DNA of 64,000 nucleotides from WHUA01 sp963711215. GTDB taxonomy: Bacteria > Pseudomonadota > Alphaproteobacteria > UBA8366. Below are positions 1 to 9,541 of the stretch, piece by piece. Each line of letters starts with the position of its first letter. Positions within the stretch are counted from its first letter, which is position 1. The notes beneath the pieces are model-generated. The model searched no databases. It was not told where the DNA came from and worked only from the letters and a program-made list of their open reading frames with translations. The position numbers and the translations under genes are program-made. The stretch spans positions 62,001 to 126,000 of the forward strand of contig CAVQDH010000014.1 in NCBI GenBank assembly GCA_963711215.1. Direction: 5' to 3'.

Positions 1-333
1 GGTCGCCGCGACCTTGGCGCGCCGGCCGAACTGGTCGAAGCCGTGGCCGATGACCGGCTGGCAGGGCGCGGCGACGAAACCGGGGCGGATCACCGGCCGG
101 TAGGGATAGGGTTGCCAGCTCCGGACCACGACCCGGAAATGGTCATGCCCGTGATAACGAAAGGGCAGCGGCCGCGGGTGATAGGGCTGGCCGCGGTAGA
201 CGTGGCCGTCGTAACGCCAATCGCCGTCTCCCGCCCGGGCGGAAGCGGACAGGCCAAAAATGCCGACGCTCGTCCCGAGCGCTAGAATGACAATCGCAGC
301 GATCTTGGCAAATTTCGTCCCAATGCCGAACAT
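1..333 (-). CDS. Secreted His/Tyr/Pro-rich hypothetical protein, 3' end outside window
   Basis: The gene starts at an ATG with a GGAGAA ribosome-binding site six bases upstream and runs off the left edge, so only 111 N-terminal residues are visible. A clear signal peptide (basic Lys/Arg start, hydrophobic stretch, cleavage near ASARA|GDG at about residue 36) shows export. The mature part is rich in His, Tyr, Arg and Pro (for example RYHGHDHFRVVVRSW) and has no recognised domain. It is transcribed away from the MarR-like gene, from a near-consensus promoter. Function is unknown; a periplasmic location is inferred. Confidence 0.75.
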   Translation of the reverse strand, partial: MFGIGTKFAKIAAIVILALGTSVGIFGLSASARAGDGDWRYDGHVYRGQPYHPRPLPFRYHGHDHFRVVVRSWQPYPYRPVIRPGFVAAPCQPVIGHGFDQFGRRAKVAAT

Positions 334-637
334 GGACTATTCTCCATCGTTACCGGCGCGTACTACGCGCAAGAAATCCGGATCCCCATCCGGAATGACC
401 AGCCATCGGAACTTTTGTAACTATAATTACATCTAAATCTGTTGTCAAATTGAGTTATTAATCTAGATTCAAGAGGGAAAGCCCCCTAACGCCATGATCG
501 GAAAAGGGGAAAGTGCCGCCGGACCCTAAATGGGCTCACGAAAAATTCAGAACTGCGTTAATATCTGGCTATAGATTTGTATGCAAAATGCTACAAATCG
601 AAAATGGCCCGAAGGGCCAGGGTGGGGAGAAAATCGT
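334..637. other. AT-rich divergent intergenic region
   Basis: This 304-base gap separates two divergent genes and is clearly richer in A+T than the surroundings between about 410 and 480. It holds the promoter of the leftward secreted-protein gene. A self-complementary ATCTAGAT lies beside it. No small gene was supported here. Confidence 0.6.
420..448 (-). promoter_or_regulatory. Near-consensus sigma-70-type promoter for the secreted-protein gene
   Basis: On the minus strand TTGACA is followed by a 17-base spacer and TATAGT. This gives a perfect -35 box and a 5/6 -10 box at optimal spacing, about 87 bases upstream of the start codon at 333. It is seen directly in sequence; activity is inferred. 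Confidence 0.65.
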
Positions 638-1048
638 ATGACACTCAAATATAATGACACGCAGCGTAAGGAATACTTCAAGACGACCCAGAAAATGGGT
701 GGGTTATGGGTCCATGTTTTCGGAGATGACAGCGAATTTTATTCTTCCGCCTACTGGGATTTATTGACGAATATTTGGGCGAAGGACGCGCCCGTCCGTA
801 AGACCGACGCGCTGCGCTTCATGACCAACATCAAGAGCCCGCACACCGCCGGCAAATATGTCGAGACGGCGATCGCCAAGGGCATCCTGATCGAGGAGGA
901 CAACCCCGGCGACGCCCGATCGAAGCTGCTGCGCCTCTCGCCCGAGATGCGCCGGCGCCTGGACGGCTTCTTCGATGACTGCGTCGGCGATATCCGCGAC
1001 TGCGTCCGCCGCATCGCCACCCTCGGCCCGTCGCCCGAAGAGTCTTGA
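638..1048 (+). CDS. MarR-like winged-helix protein
   Basis: A 136-residue cytosolic protein. The start at 638 is preferred over an in-frame ATG at 581 because GGGGAGA lies at ribosome-binding distance. Residues about 35-110 fit a MarR/PadR-type winged helix: a YSSAYWDLL helix, a recognition-helix-like stretch around IKSPHTAGKYVETAI, then a wing with LIEEDNPGDARSKLLRLS. The NPGDARSK wing resembles the D-x-R-S/K wing of MarR proteins. It is monocistronic, beside a divergent secreted-protein gene it may regulate. The ligand is unknown. Confidence 0.7.
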   Translation: MTLKYNDTQRKEYFKTTQKMGGLWVHVFGDDSEFYSSAYWDLLTNIWAKDAPVRKTDALRFMTNIKSPHTAGKYVETAIAKGILIEEDNPGDARSKLLRLSPEMRRRLDGFFDDCVGDIRDCVRRIATLGPSPEES

Positions 1049-1218
1049 GAATCCGGCCCGCCGGCCGGCCCTTTCTCTCCAACGGATTTGTTCTATAAGA
1101 TACCGCCCATCACGGCGGCGCCGGCCGTTGCGGCGCGTGCCCGTTCACGCATCCCTGCCGCCGCAGCGTCGCAGCCGTCTTTGCCGCCGACGGCCCCATA
1201 AGAAGTTCGGAGGAATCC

Positions 1219-2391
1219 ATGAAGATCGCCGACGTCGAAGCCATCGCCCTTGCCGTGCCCATGTCGGAAAAGATCGCCGCGCCGATCCCCATGCCGCGCG
1301 CCGACGAGGTCTCGGAAATCGTCTTCAAGGAGTACCGGACGACGATGGTGCGGATCACCACCGACGACGGCATCACCGGGGTAGGGGAGTGCATGACCCG
1401 ACTGTCCGGCACCTCGCTCCGCGACATCGTGCATTACATCAAGCCGGTGCTGATCGGCCGCGACCCGCGCGACATCGAGAGCATCTGGGACCTGATGTGG
1501 TCGATCATGATGAACCGCGGCCACGTCAAGGGCTTCTACCAGGAAGCCATGGCCGGCATCGACACCGCGCTGTGGGATATCTTCGGCAAGTCGCTGGGCG
1601 TGCCGGTCTGGCGCCTGCTCGGCGGGCGCACCAATCCGCGCATCTGGTGCTACGCGTCCTCGCTCCGGCTGCGCAGCATCGACATCCTGCGCGACGAGAT
1701 CGACAAGCATAAGGCGAACGGCTTCAACGCCATGAAGTTCAAGATCGGCAAGGACCCGATGAACTGGCGCGACGAGGTCAAGATCGTCGAGCAGATCCGC
1801 GCGCATGCCGGGGACAAGATCACGCTGATGTCCGACGTCAACTGCAACTACTCGAAGGATTTGAAGACCGCGCTGGAAGTGGGCAAGGCGCTCGAGGCGC
1901 TCGGCGTCTACTGGTACGAGGAGCCGCTGGCCCCCGACGACGTCGACGGCTACGCCTATCTCAAGGACAAGCTCAGCATCCGCATCGCGACCGGCGAGGC
2001 CGACTTCAACAAGTACAGCTTCGCCCGCTTCTTCAAGCGCGACGCCATCGACATCGTGCAGCACGACGCGGCGCGCTCGGCCGGCATCACCGAATCGCGC
2101 AAGATCGCCGACATGGCCGACGCTTTCCGCGTCGCCTACGCGCCGCACAACGGCAGCTCGTCGAACATCATCATGACGGTGTCGCTGCATCTCGCGACCT
2201 ATGCGCCGAACTTCCTGATCTACGAATACATGCAGAGCGACTGGAACAAGACGCAGCGCAACCCGCTGCGCTGGGATCTCTGCCAGATGCCGATCAAGGA
2301 ATTCAAGGACAGCCATATCGTGCTCGAGGAGAAGCCGGGCCTCGGCATCGAGATCAACGAGGAAGTCGTCGAGCGCTACCGGCTGCCATAG
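1219..2391 (+). CDS. Mandelate racemase/muconate lactonizing enzyme family protein
   Basis: A 390-residue enolase-superfamily enzyme. Members abstract the proton alpha to a carboxylate using Mg2+. The N-terminal capping domain is followed by a barrel with the MR-type layout: a Lys-x-Lys base at K173/K175, metal ligands D206, E234 and E260, and H310 in APHNGSS as the second catalytic base. This places it in the mandelate-racemase subgroup (sugar-acid dehydratases or racemases); the substrate is not predictable. An AGGA-type ribosome-binding site precedes the ATG. The carboxyltransferase gene follows 57 bases later on the same strand, so co-transcription is likely. Confidence 0.9.
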   Translation: MKIADVEAIALAVPMSEKIAAPIPMPRADEVSEIVFKEYRTTMVRITTDDGITGVGECMTRLSGTSLRDIVHYIKPVLIGRDPRDIESIWDLMWSIMMNRGHVKGFYQEAMAGIDTALWDIFGKSLGVPVWRLLGGRTNPRIWCYASSLRLRSIDILRDEIDKHKANGFNAMKFKIGKDPMNWRDEVKIVEQIRAHAGDKITLMSDVNCNYSKDLKTALEVGKALEALGVYWYEEPLAPDDVDGYAYLKDKLSIRIATGEADFNKYSFARFFKRDAIDIVQHDAARSAGITESRKIADMADAFRVAYAPHNGSSSNIIMTVSLHLATYAPNFLIYEYMQSDWNKTQRNPLRWDLCQMPIKEFKDSHIVLEEKPGLGIEINEEVVERYRLP

Positions 2392-2448
2392 CCGCCGCCC
2401 GTTATCCGCTACCAATAACCACGCCTGTTTCGAGGAGGACTGCCGATC

Positions 2449-3987
2449 ATGCCGTTCGAGGAAGCGCTCGACGATCTCGATAAACGCCGCAAGAAGGCGC
2501 TCAAGATGGGGAAACCCGAGGTCTTGAAGCGCATGAACGACGCCGGGCTGCTGAACGCGCGGGAGCGGCTGGACTACGTCCTGGACAAGGGCAGCTTCGT
2601 GGAATCGGGCCTGCTGGCGACCGCCGCCCGGCCCGAGGTCCGTGACAAGGCCCCGGCTGACGGCAAGGTCGCCGGCTTCGGCAAGATCGACGGGCGCTGG
2701 GTCGGCATCGTCTCGAACGACTTCTCGGTCATGGGCGCGTCGAGCGCGCTCAACAACCTCAAGAAGATGAAGCACGTCAAGGATACCGGCAGCAAGCGCG
2801 GCTTCCCGCTGGTCTTTCTCGGCGAGTCCTCCGGCTCCCGCATGCCCGACCGCATGGGCGCCCAGGGCCGCTTGATCATCGCCCAGGACCCGAACGAGTA
2901 CCGGCGGCTGCGCGAAACGCCCTGGGTGACGGCGCAGCTCGGCGACTGCTACGGCTCGTCCACCTGGTATGCCTGCATGTCCGACTTCGTGGTCATGCGC
3001 AAGGGCGCGACCATGGCGGTGGCGAGCAGCCGCGTCACCTCGATGGCGATCAATCAGCCGGTCAGCAACGAGGAACTCGGCGGCTGGCGCCTGCACACGC
3101 GGGTCAGCGGCCTGGTCGATGTCGCGGTCGACACCGACCAGGAAGCGCTCGAGGTGGTCAAGCGCTTCCTCTCCTATCTTCCGAGCCATCACATGGAGGC
3201 GCCGCCGGTGGCCGAGGTGCCGGCCGGGTCGGACAAGGCGATCGAGCGCATCCTCGACATCGTGCCCGAGCAGCGCCAGCGCGTGTACAACATGCGCCAC
3301 GTGATCGAGGTCATCGCCGACACCGACAGCGTGTTCGAGATGAAGGCCGGCTACGGCCGGTCGGTCATCACGGCGCTGGCGCGGCTCAACGGCCGCACCG
3401 TCGGCTTCCTCGGCAATAATCCGCTCTACAAGGGCGGGGCGGCGGACCCGGACGGCTGCAGCAAGGCGACGAGCTTCCTGGTGTTCTGCAACTCCTTCAA
3501 CATCCCCATCGTCATGCTGGTCGACGTTCCGGGCTTCCTGATCGGGGTCGAGGGCGAGCGCAAGGCGGCGCCGGGCAAGATCATCAACTGGATGAACGCG
3601 CTGGCGCTCTGCACCGTGCCGAAGCTCTCGGTCATCCTGCGCAAGAGCTACGGCCAGGCCTATATCAACATGGGCGGCAACAAGAACTCGGACGAAATGG
3701 CGGTCTGGCCGACCGCCGATGTCGGCTTCATGGACCCGCGGACCGCGGTGAACGTGGTGTTCGGCCTGAAGCGCGAGGACAATCCCGAGGAATTCGAGCG
3801 CCGGGTGGCCGAGCTCGGCCGTGACGCGGCCCCTTGGGAACTGGCCGCCATGTACGAGGCCCATGACGTGCTCGACCCGCGGGAGACCCGCCGGTACCTG
3901 ATAAACATGCTGGAAATCCACACCATGCGGATGGAAAACGGGGTCGGGCGGCATCTTATGCATACCTGGCCGACCAGCATCGTCTGA
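2449..3987 (+). CDS. Acyl-CoA carboxylase carboxyltransferase subunit
   Basis: A 512-residue protein of the carboxyltransferase family (propionyl-/methylcrotonyl-CoA carboxylase beta, methylmalonyl-CoA decarboxylase alpha), with two crotonase-like halves. Visible features are ESSGSRMPDRMG in the N-terminal half, and GFLGNNPLYKGGA, VDVPGFLIGVEGE and YGQAYINMGG in the C-terminal half. These correspond to oxyanion and acyl-CoA/biotin sites. Length is typical. A strong GAGGAGG ribosome-binding site precedes the ATG. No biotin carboxylase or biotin-carrier gene lies nearby, so the partner must be elsewhere, or the protein acts on CoA esters in another way. Substrate is unassigned. Confidence 0.88.
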   Translation: MPFEEALDDLDKRRKKALKMGKPEVLKRMNDAGLLNARERLDYVLDKGSFVESGLLATAARPEVRDKAPADGKVAGFGKIDGRWVGIVSNDFSVMGASSALNNLKKMKHVKDTGSKRGFPLVFLGESSGSRMPDRMGAQGRLIIAQDPNEYRRLRETPWVTAQLGDCYGSSTWYACMSDFVVMRKGATMAVASSRVTSMAINQPVSNEELGGWRLHTRVSGLVDVAVDTDQEALEVVKRFLSYLPSHHMEAPPVAEVPAGSDKAIERILDIVPEQRQRVYNMRHVIEVIADTDSVFEMKAGYGRSVITALARLNGRTVGFLGNNPLYKGGAADPDGCSKATSFLVFCNSFNIPIVMLVDVPGFLIGVEGERKAAPGKIINWMNALALCTVPKLSVILRKSYGQAYINMGGNKNSDEMAVWPTADVGFMDPRTAVNVVFGLKREDNPEEFERRVAELGRDAAPWELAAMYEAHDVLDPRETRRYLINMLEIHTMRMENGVGRHLMHTWPTSIV

Positions 3988-4310
3988 TCATCTCGCGCCC
4001 CAAGCCCGATGCCTATGCACGCTCTGGCTGTGGGCAATCGGGCTTTCGCCACGCTGGGGCGCCGCGGTATGGCCCGATGAGATACCGCCGTGGGGGATTG
4101 CGGCCGTGCCGCTGCGGCATTGGGCCGATCCCACGGGGGCAAAGCCAGCTCAACCCAAAATAGGTATCGTTTCCTTCAGTCTCTCCCGGTTGAAAAAAGT
4201 GACGTATTTACCGGGCATTAAGCGGTTATGGCCGAGGATGGTCCAAATGGCGGCGCCCGCCTGCCCGGTTGCCGCCGGGATGTATTGCCAATGAGAGATT
4301 GAGAAATGCG
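3988..4310. other. Intergenic gap between carboxyltransferase and unknown gene
   Basis: This 323-base gap contains one terminator-like inverted repeat near its left end. An A-rich stretch at about 4180-4210 (TTGAAAAAAGTGACG) may hold the promoter of the next gene. No coding potential is supported. Confidence 0.5.
4002..4045 (+). terminator. Possible terminator hairpin after the carboxyltransferase gene
   Basis: Arms AAGCCCGAT and ATCGGGCTT are perfectly complementary (9 bp) around a loop of about 26 bases, just downstream of the stop. The arm ends in TTTC only, so it lacks a real U tract. It may be a weak or Rho-assisted terminator. Confidence 0.35.
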
Positions 4311-5387
4311 ATGGCGGCAGTCAGCGAAGCGGAAGTCGAGCCGAAGGTCGTCCCAGTGGCGGACGAGTTCGCGCGGCAGATGGATTCGCTGCATGTCCTG
4401 CCGCTCAAGATCATTCCGTTCAAGAACCCGGTCCTGAAATCCGCCCGCCTGATCAAGAACTCGCGGCTGGAGACCGTGGTCGAGCTGTTCCGCCACGCCG
4501 AAGGGGCGAGCGGCCAGGTCGCCGTCAGCGATATCTGGGGCGTGCTCGGCGTCGATCCCGAAGCGCCGGACATCCAGTACGACCGCAGCATGCTGCAGAA
4601 GCTGGCCGGGCTTTACAGCTACGACGTCTATACGCTGCGCATCGCGTTGCGGTCGTTCGGCATCGAGATCTCGGACAACAAGGCGCTCCGCCTGTCGCCG
4701 GAGAAAGCCGGCGAGCTCGGCGAGTATATGAGCAAGTTCACGCGTCCGCTTCTGTCGCAGGTCTACAGCGGTATGGACACCGATATCACCGACCTCGACC
4801 AGCTGCTCAACATGTTCCGCTCGCCGGACAAGGGCAATGCGCTGAAGAATCTCCAGATCATGGCCGAACGCCTGAATATCCAGATCGGCGAGATTCCCAA
4901 ATTCCTCGAGGACTACGGCGACATCTTCCTGTCGCTCGCCTATTTCCGTGACGTGCTCGACGCGTTGATCCCGCAGATCACCGAGCTGCTCGACGTCATG
5001 GGCGAGATGAAGAAGAGCATGCAGCTCTCCGCCGACCGCAATCTCATGAAGACCTGCGCCTATATGGACGAGCGGCTGACCGACATCACGACGTCGATCA
5101 CCGGCCGCTTCGAGAATTTCCATCAGAACTCCGCCGACATGTGGGAGAACGTGACCGCCGAATCCTTCCGCGCGGTGAAGGATATGGTGGCGAGCCACCA
5201 CATGACGCTGGGCGGCGTGCTCTGCGGCCTCTCGGTCAAGATGTCGATGTGGGAAGAGAAATTCGGCGGCGGCCGCGGCGGCCTGGTGCAGCGCTCGGAA
5301 TTCATCATGTCCGAGATGCGCCAGGGCATCGATACGATCGCCGCGATCGAGAAGTCGGCGCCGAGCCCGGTCTCGATCCGGAAATAG
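4311..5387 (+). CDS. Conserved hypothetical cytosolic protein
   Basis: A 358-residue protein that I do not recognise. It has no signal peptide and no membrane segment, and is predicted mostly helical with several amphipathic helices. A SMLQKLAGLYSYDVYTLR segment near residue 90-110, acidic leucine-rich repeats around 150-240, and a Gly-rich EEKFGGGRGG near 320 are the main landmarks. Start at ATG 4311, since the longer in-frame extension has no ribosome-binding site. Codon use matches its neighbours. It converges with the MFS exporter gene. No function is assigned. Confidence 0.75.
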   Translation: MAAVSEAEVEPKVVPVADEFARQMDSLHVLPLKIIPFKNPVLKSARLIKNSRLETVVELFRHAEGASGQVAVSDIWGVLGVDPEAPDIQYDRSMLQKLAGLYSYDVYTLRIALRSFGIEISDNKALRLSPEKAGELGEYMSKFTRPLLSQVYSGMDTDITDLDQLLNMFRSPDKGNALKNLQIMAERLNIQIGEIPKFLEDYGDIFLSLAYFRDVLDALIPQITELLDVMGEMKKSMQLSADRNLMKTCAYMDERLTDITTSITGRFENFHQNSADMWENVTAESFRAVKDMVASHHMTLGGVLCGLSVKMSMWEEKFGGGRGGLVQRSEFIMSEMRQGIDTIAAIEKSAPSPVSIRK

Positions 5388-5442
5388 CCCCCAGCCGCGG
5401 CATGAAAATCGCGTGGTACCGGAGTCGGTTGCGGCGTGGCGC

Positions 5443-6981
5443 TCATGCTTTGGGTTCGGGTTTCGGCACCCTGACCAGCAGGATCAGCGGCAGCACGACG
5501 ACGGATGCGACCGTGAACAGGCCGAAGGCATTCAGGTAGCCGATCATCGCCGCCTGCCGGTGGATCTCCCGGCCCATCGCCGCGAGGCCGGTCAGGCTGT
5601 CGATGCTCCAAATCGCCGGGAAGCCAGGCAGGTTGAGGATTTCGTTGTAAGGCGAGATGAACTCCGTCAGATGCGCGTTGCTCATCTGTCCGGTGCGAAT
5701 GAGCATCGTGACGCTCGCCGAAATGAAGATGCTGCTGCCGAGGTTGCGCAGCAGGTGCAGCACGCCGGTGGATTCCGAGAGGAACCGCCGGTCGAGCGTC
5801 GCGAAGGTGGCGACAATCAGCGGCACCCAGATCAGGCCGACCGACAGGCCCTGGAGCAGGCTTGTCACCGCGATGTCGGCATTGGTGACGTTGATGTCGA
5901 AACGCATCATCAGCACGCCGGAAATCGCCTGCACCAGGAAGCCCGTGGTGAGGCCGATGCGCGGATCGATCTTGCCGACCCAGATCGCGAGGAAGAAGCC
6001 CACCACCGCGCCGGCGCCGCGGCAGGCGATCAGGAAGCCGATAATCGAATCCGGGTAGTTCATCAGCCCCTTCAGCATCGGCGGCAGCAGCACCATCGGG
6101 GTGTAATTGAGCATGCCGTAGACGAACACGATGATCAGGCCGAGGCTGTAGTTGCGGTCGCGCAGGTGGCGCGGATTGAGAAACGGGCGGCGCACCGTCA
6201 GGCTGTGCACGACGAAGACATAGAAGGCGACGGCTGCCAGCCCCGCCTCGAGAATGATCTCGCGCGAATCGAACCAGTCCTCGCGGTTGCCGCGGTCGAG
6301 CATCAGCTGCAGGGAGCAGACCGCCAGCGACAGCGTGAGAAAGCCGGTCCAGTCGAACCGGGCATCCTTCTCCTTGCCCCCGTCGGTGAGGTAGAGCCAC
6401 AGCACGCCGAGAGCGACGACGCTGATCGGCACGATGAGCCAGAATGTCGAGCGCCAGTTATAGATCTCGCTGAGCCAGCCGCCGAACACCGGGCCGATGA
6501 TCGGCCCCACGACGACGCCCATGCCGTAGATCGCCGTCGCCGTCCCGTGCTGGCGCTTCGGGTAGACGTCGAGGATGACCGCGTTGCCGATCGGCGTGAT
6601 CGGCGCGCCCAGGCCGCCTTGCAGCACCCGGTAGAAGACGAGGGATTCGAGCGATTGCGCCATGCCGCAGAGCACTGTGACGATCGTGAAGCCGGAGAGG
6701 CAGAACAGCATCACGTTGCGCCAGCCGAATTTGGCGCTGAGCCAGCCCGCCATCGGCGTCATGATCGCGGTGGCCAGGATGTTGAGCGTGACGACCCAGG
6801 AAATCTGGTCTTGCGTCGCCGAAAGGCTGCCCTGAATCTGCGGCAGGACGACGGCCACCATGAGAAAGGTCATGCCGTAGAGCGTCTGGGACAGCGTGAT
6901 GGAGGCGAGAATCATCGCCCGCCGGACCGGGGTATGCTCTGTTTCCTCGTCGTCGAGATGGGCGATCGCGCCGGCTGTCAT
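5443..6981 (-). CDS. MFS transporter, DHA2 (EmrB/QacA) family
   Basis: A 512-residue integral membrane exporter, predicted to have 14 transmembrane segments as in the DHA2 drug:H+ antiporters. Landmarks are the motif-A-like GWLSAKFGWRNVMLF after TM2, a motif-C-like GVVVGPIIGPVFGG in TM5, and WRSTFWLIVPIS before TM6. Family members extrude toxic compounds, often with an HlyD/EmrA adaptor, which is not seen here. The start at 6981 gives the family length and avoids a 112-residue N-terminal extension reaching into the divergent gene. It shares a short divergent intergenic region with the enoyl-CoA hydratase gene. Confidence 0.87.
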   Translation of the reverse strand: MTAGAIAHLDDEETEHTPVRRAMILASITLSQTLYGMTFLMVAVVLPQIQGSLSATQDQISWVVTLNILATAIMTPMAGWLSAKFGWRNVMLFCLSGFTIVTVLCGMAQSLESLVFYRVLQGGLGAPITPIGNAVILDVYPKRQHGTATAIYGMGVVVGPIIGPVFGGWLSEIYNWRSTFWLIVPISVVALGVLWLYLTDGGKEKDARFDWTGFLTLSLAVCSLQLMLDRGNREDWFDSREIILEAGLAAVAFYVFVVHSLTVRRPFLNPRHLRDRNYSLGLIIVFVYGMLNYTPMVLLPPMLKGLMNYPDSIIGFLIACRGAGAVVGFFLAIWVGKIDPRIGLTTGFLVQAISGVLMMRFDINVTNADIAVTSLLQGLSVGLIWVPLIVATFATLDRRFLSESTGVLHLLRNLGSSIFISASVTMLIRTGQMSNAHLTEFISPYNEILNLPGFPAIWSIDSLTGLAAMGREIHRQAAMIGYLNAFGLFTVASVVVLPLILLVRVPKPEPKA

Positions 6982-7099
6982 TACGCGCGGCGCCGGGTAG
7001 GATACGATTTTCGGGTGAGCAACATTGTCATGCGGCCGTGGCCGTGCCTTTCTCTCACGCGAAAGTAGGGAAAGAACGAGGTCTTGGAAACTGCCGATA

Positions 7100-7903
7100 A
7101 TGGGATGCGACAATTCGATAATAGCAGAGCGGCGCGATGCCGTTCTCTGGCTCACGATCAACCGGCCGGAACGGCGCAACGCTTTAAATGGCGTCGTTTT
7201 CGAGGCGTTGGAAGACGCGCTTCTGGCCGCGGATGAAGCGGCGGACATCCGCGCGGTGGTTCTCACCGGGGCGGGCGGCAAGGCCTTTTCCGCCGGCGCC
7301 GACCTCAAGCCGGACACCCAGTATACCGCGCTGACGCTGGACGAGGGCGCGCTGGAGCATCCCTACGTCCGCTTCGCCCGGGCGGTCCGCCGCTTCGGCA
7401 AGCCGCTCGTCGCGCGGGTCAACGGCGACGCGCTGGCCGGCGGGCTGGGCGTGCTCTCGCTCTGCGACATGGCGGTGGCCGCCGACCACGCGCGCTTTGG
7501 CTTGCCGGAGGTGCGGATCGGCCTCTTCCCGCTCTTCATCGTGGCGTCGCTCAGGCGGCTCATGCCGCGCCGCCGGCTCATGGAGATGGCGATCACCGGC
7601 GAATTCTTCGACGCACAGGCGGCGCTGGCGATGGGGCTGGTCAACTACGTCGTGCCGGCAGGAGAGCTGGACGCCAAGACCGACTGGCTGGTTGCGCGCA
7701 TTCTCGACAAGGCGCCGACCGCGGTCCGGCGCGGCAAGGCCGCCATGGGCCGGATGTGGGAGATGACCGAGGACGACTCCCTGTCCTATGCCCAGGCGGA
7801 GCTGGCGCTCCTGTTCGCGACCGCCGACCATGCCGAGGGCCTCGCCGCCTTCAACGAAAAGCGCAAGCCCGACTGGCCGAGCCGGAGGAAGGACGGCGAC
7901 TGA
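7100..7903 (+). CDS. Enoyl-CoA hydratase/isomerase family protein
   Basis: A 267-residue crotonase-fold enzyme that normally hydrates trans-2-enoyl-CoA. The oxyanion-hole motif GGKAFSAGADL and a second loop ALAGGLGVLSLCDMAVA are present, with a catalytic Glu in LPEVRIGLFP. Start at ATG 7100 gives the standard length; an in-frame start at 7025 would overlap the exporter's promoter region. Isomerase or hydratase activity cannot be separated by eye. It is probably part of fatty- or aromatic-acid beta-oxidation, given the surrounding genes. Confidence 0.88.
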   Translation: MGCDNSIIAERRDAVLWLTINRPERRNALNGVVFEALEDALLAADEAADIRAVVLTGAGGKAFSAGADLKPDTQYTALTLDEGALEHPYVRFARAVRRFGKPLVARVNGDALAGGLGVLSLCDMAVAADHARFGLPEVRIGLFPLFIVASLRRLMPRRRLMEMAITGEFFDAQAALAMGLVNYVVPAGELDAKTDWLVARILDKAPTAVRRGKAAMGRMWEMTEDDSLSYAQAELALLFATADHAEGLAAFNEKRKPDWPSRRKDGD

Positions 7904-8053
7904 GCAACGCGCCTGTCTCGCTGCTTCGTTACCGCCCGTTCACCACTCTGTTAGTTGCGGCCGGCTGGATTTGCCTCTATCGAAGGTGTCCGTCGGGCGC
8001 GGCATTCCAACGCCGGCCTATCGAACGCCCGCTTTCATGCCTTGGAGCTTGCC

Positions 8054-9438
8054 GTGCAGTCGATTCCGCTTCTCGAGCCTCGTCGGCGTCATCACGCTGG
8101 TGACGTTTCTGGTCTCGCCCAAGGTGCGGACGGTGCAGGCCTTCTTCCGCGGCTATTCCGACGACGGCGCGGCGCCCGGCCTGCTGATGCTGGTGTTCTC
8201 GCAGGTCACGACCTGGATCTTCGCGCGCTCGCTGCTCAATGCCGGGATCCTCGGCTACTATTACGGCATCGCCGGGCGCGCTGGCCTACGCGGCCTACTA
8301 TCTCTCCTTCCTCACCGGCGGCTTGATCGTCGACGGCATCCGCTTCCGGCACGGCTGCGACAGCGTGCAGGAATTCCTCGTCTCGCGCTTCGGCGGGCTC
8401 GGCAGCGGCTGCTACAACGTCGTCGCGGGCGTCCGGCTGCTGAGCGAGGTCTTCGCCAACCTGCTGGTCATCGGCATCATCTTCGGCAACGAAGGCTCGT
8501 CCGGCTACATCCTGTCGATCACGGCCGCGGCGCTGCTGACGCTGGCCTACTCGCTGCTCGGCGGCCTGCGGGCTTCGCTCCGCACCGACGTGTTCCAGAT
8601 GAGCGTGCTGCTGGTCGTCATCGCGATCCTGTTCGCCAAGGCCCTGGGCCTCGCCGGCTTCAGCTGGACCGCGGCGCTCGCCAGCAGCCCGAACCCGACC
8701 GGGCCGGGCTGGGTGCTGCTCGCCGTGGCGCTGCTGCAGATCTGGAGCTACCCGATGCACGATCCGGTGATGATGGACCGCGGTTTCGTCGCCGACCGCG
8801 AGACGACGCGGCGCAGCTTCATCCATGCCTGCTGGCTGTCGGCCGCCTGCATCCTCGTCTTCGGCCTGCTCGGCGTGGAGGCGGGGCTGTTGAAGCAGGG
8901 CGGCGAGGACCTGGTCAAGACGCTGACCCGCATCCTGGGCGAGCCGATGATGGTCCTCTTCAACATCGCGCTCATCATCTCGGCGGTGTCGACGCTGGAC
9001 TCGACCTTCTCGAGCGCCTCCAAGCTCAGCGTCGTGGATATGCGCCTCGCCGCGCCGACGCCCAACAACGGCCGCATCGCGATGGTCCTGTTCCTCATCG
9101 GCGGGCTGGCGTTTCTCTATGTCGGCAGCAAGGATCTGTACGAAGCCGTTGCGGTCAGCGGCACCGCGTCCATGTTCCTGGCGCCGGTCGTCTTCTTTTC
9201 GATCTGGGGCGGACGCGAGGTCGCGCGCTGGGCCTTCGCGGTCGCTTTTGCCGCGGCCTTGGCCGGGGCGGCGCTCTATGTGGTCGAGGATGCCGGCTAT
9301 CTCTCGCTGATCCAGCCGCTGACCGGGATCGAGCACAAATACACCAAGCTGCTGCTGATCTCGGTCGCCGTGCTCGCCATCGGCTGCGGCGCTTTCGCTC
9401 TGGGCCTCAAGCGAAAGCCGGACGCCGCCGCATCTTGA
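8054..9438 (+). CDS. Sodium:solute symporter family protein (two frameshifts)
   Basis: About 461 residues of an SSS-family transporter are spread over three frames. The N-terminal piece from GTG 8054 (QSIPLL) continues as SLVGVITLVTFLVSPKV after a +1 shift near 8074. After a second +1 shift near 8275 the frame reads ALAYAAYYLSFLTGG to the end. Removing one G at each site restores a continuous protein with many membrane helices. Conserved features include the DSTFSSASK region (sodium-site helix 8) and ALLQIWSYPMHDPVMMDR. The transported solute is unknown. The shifts may be sequencing errors or real inactivation. Confidence 0.7.
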
Positions 9439-9541
9439 TCCTTGCGCGGCCACTCCCAATCTTCAGCAGTTAATCGGACACGCCGCCGGCCTTACCCGAC
9501 AGCCTGACCGAACGAACTCGGATTCGCATATAGGCTTCGTT

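Noticed and set aside
1093..3963. A 956-codon open frame on the minus strand opposite the enolase and carboxyltransferase genes
   Set aside because: The plus-strand proteins have full active-site motifs and family length. The minus-strand reading is Arg/Asp/Val/His-rich with no domain, as expected for the antisense of GC-rich genes.
5413..7068. A 551-codon plus-strand frame over the MFS exporter
   Set aside because: It is antisense to a protein with 14 helices and MFS motifs, is extremely rich in Asp, Arg and His, and has no ribosome-binding site.
8236..9459. A 407-codon minus-strand frame over the symporter gene
   Set aside because: It is rich in Arg/Glu/Asp/Gln without domain and is antisense to a hydrophobic transporter.
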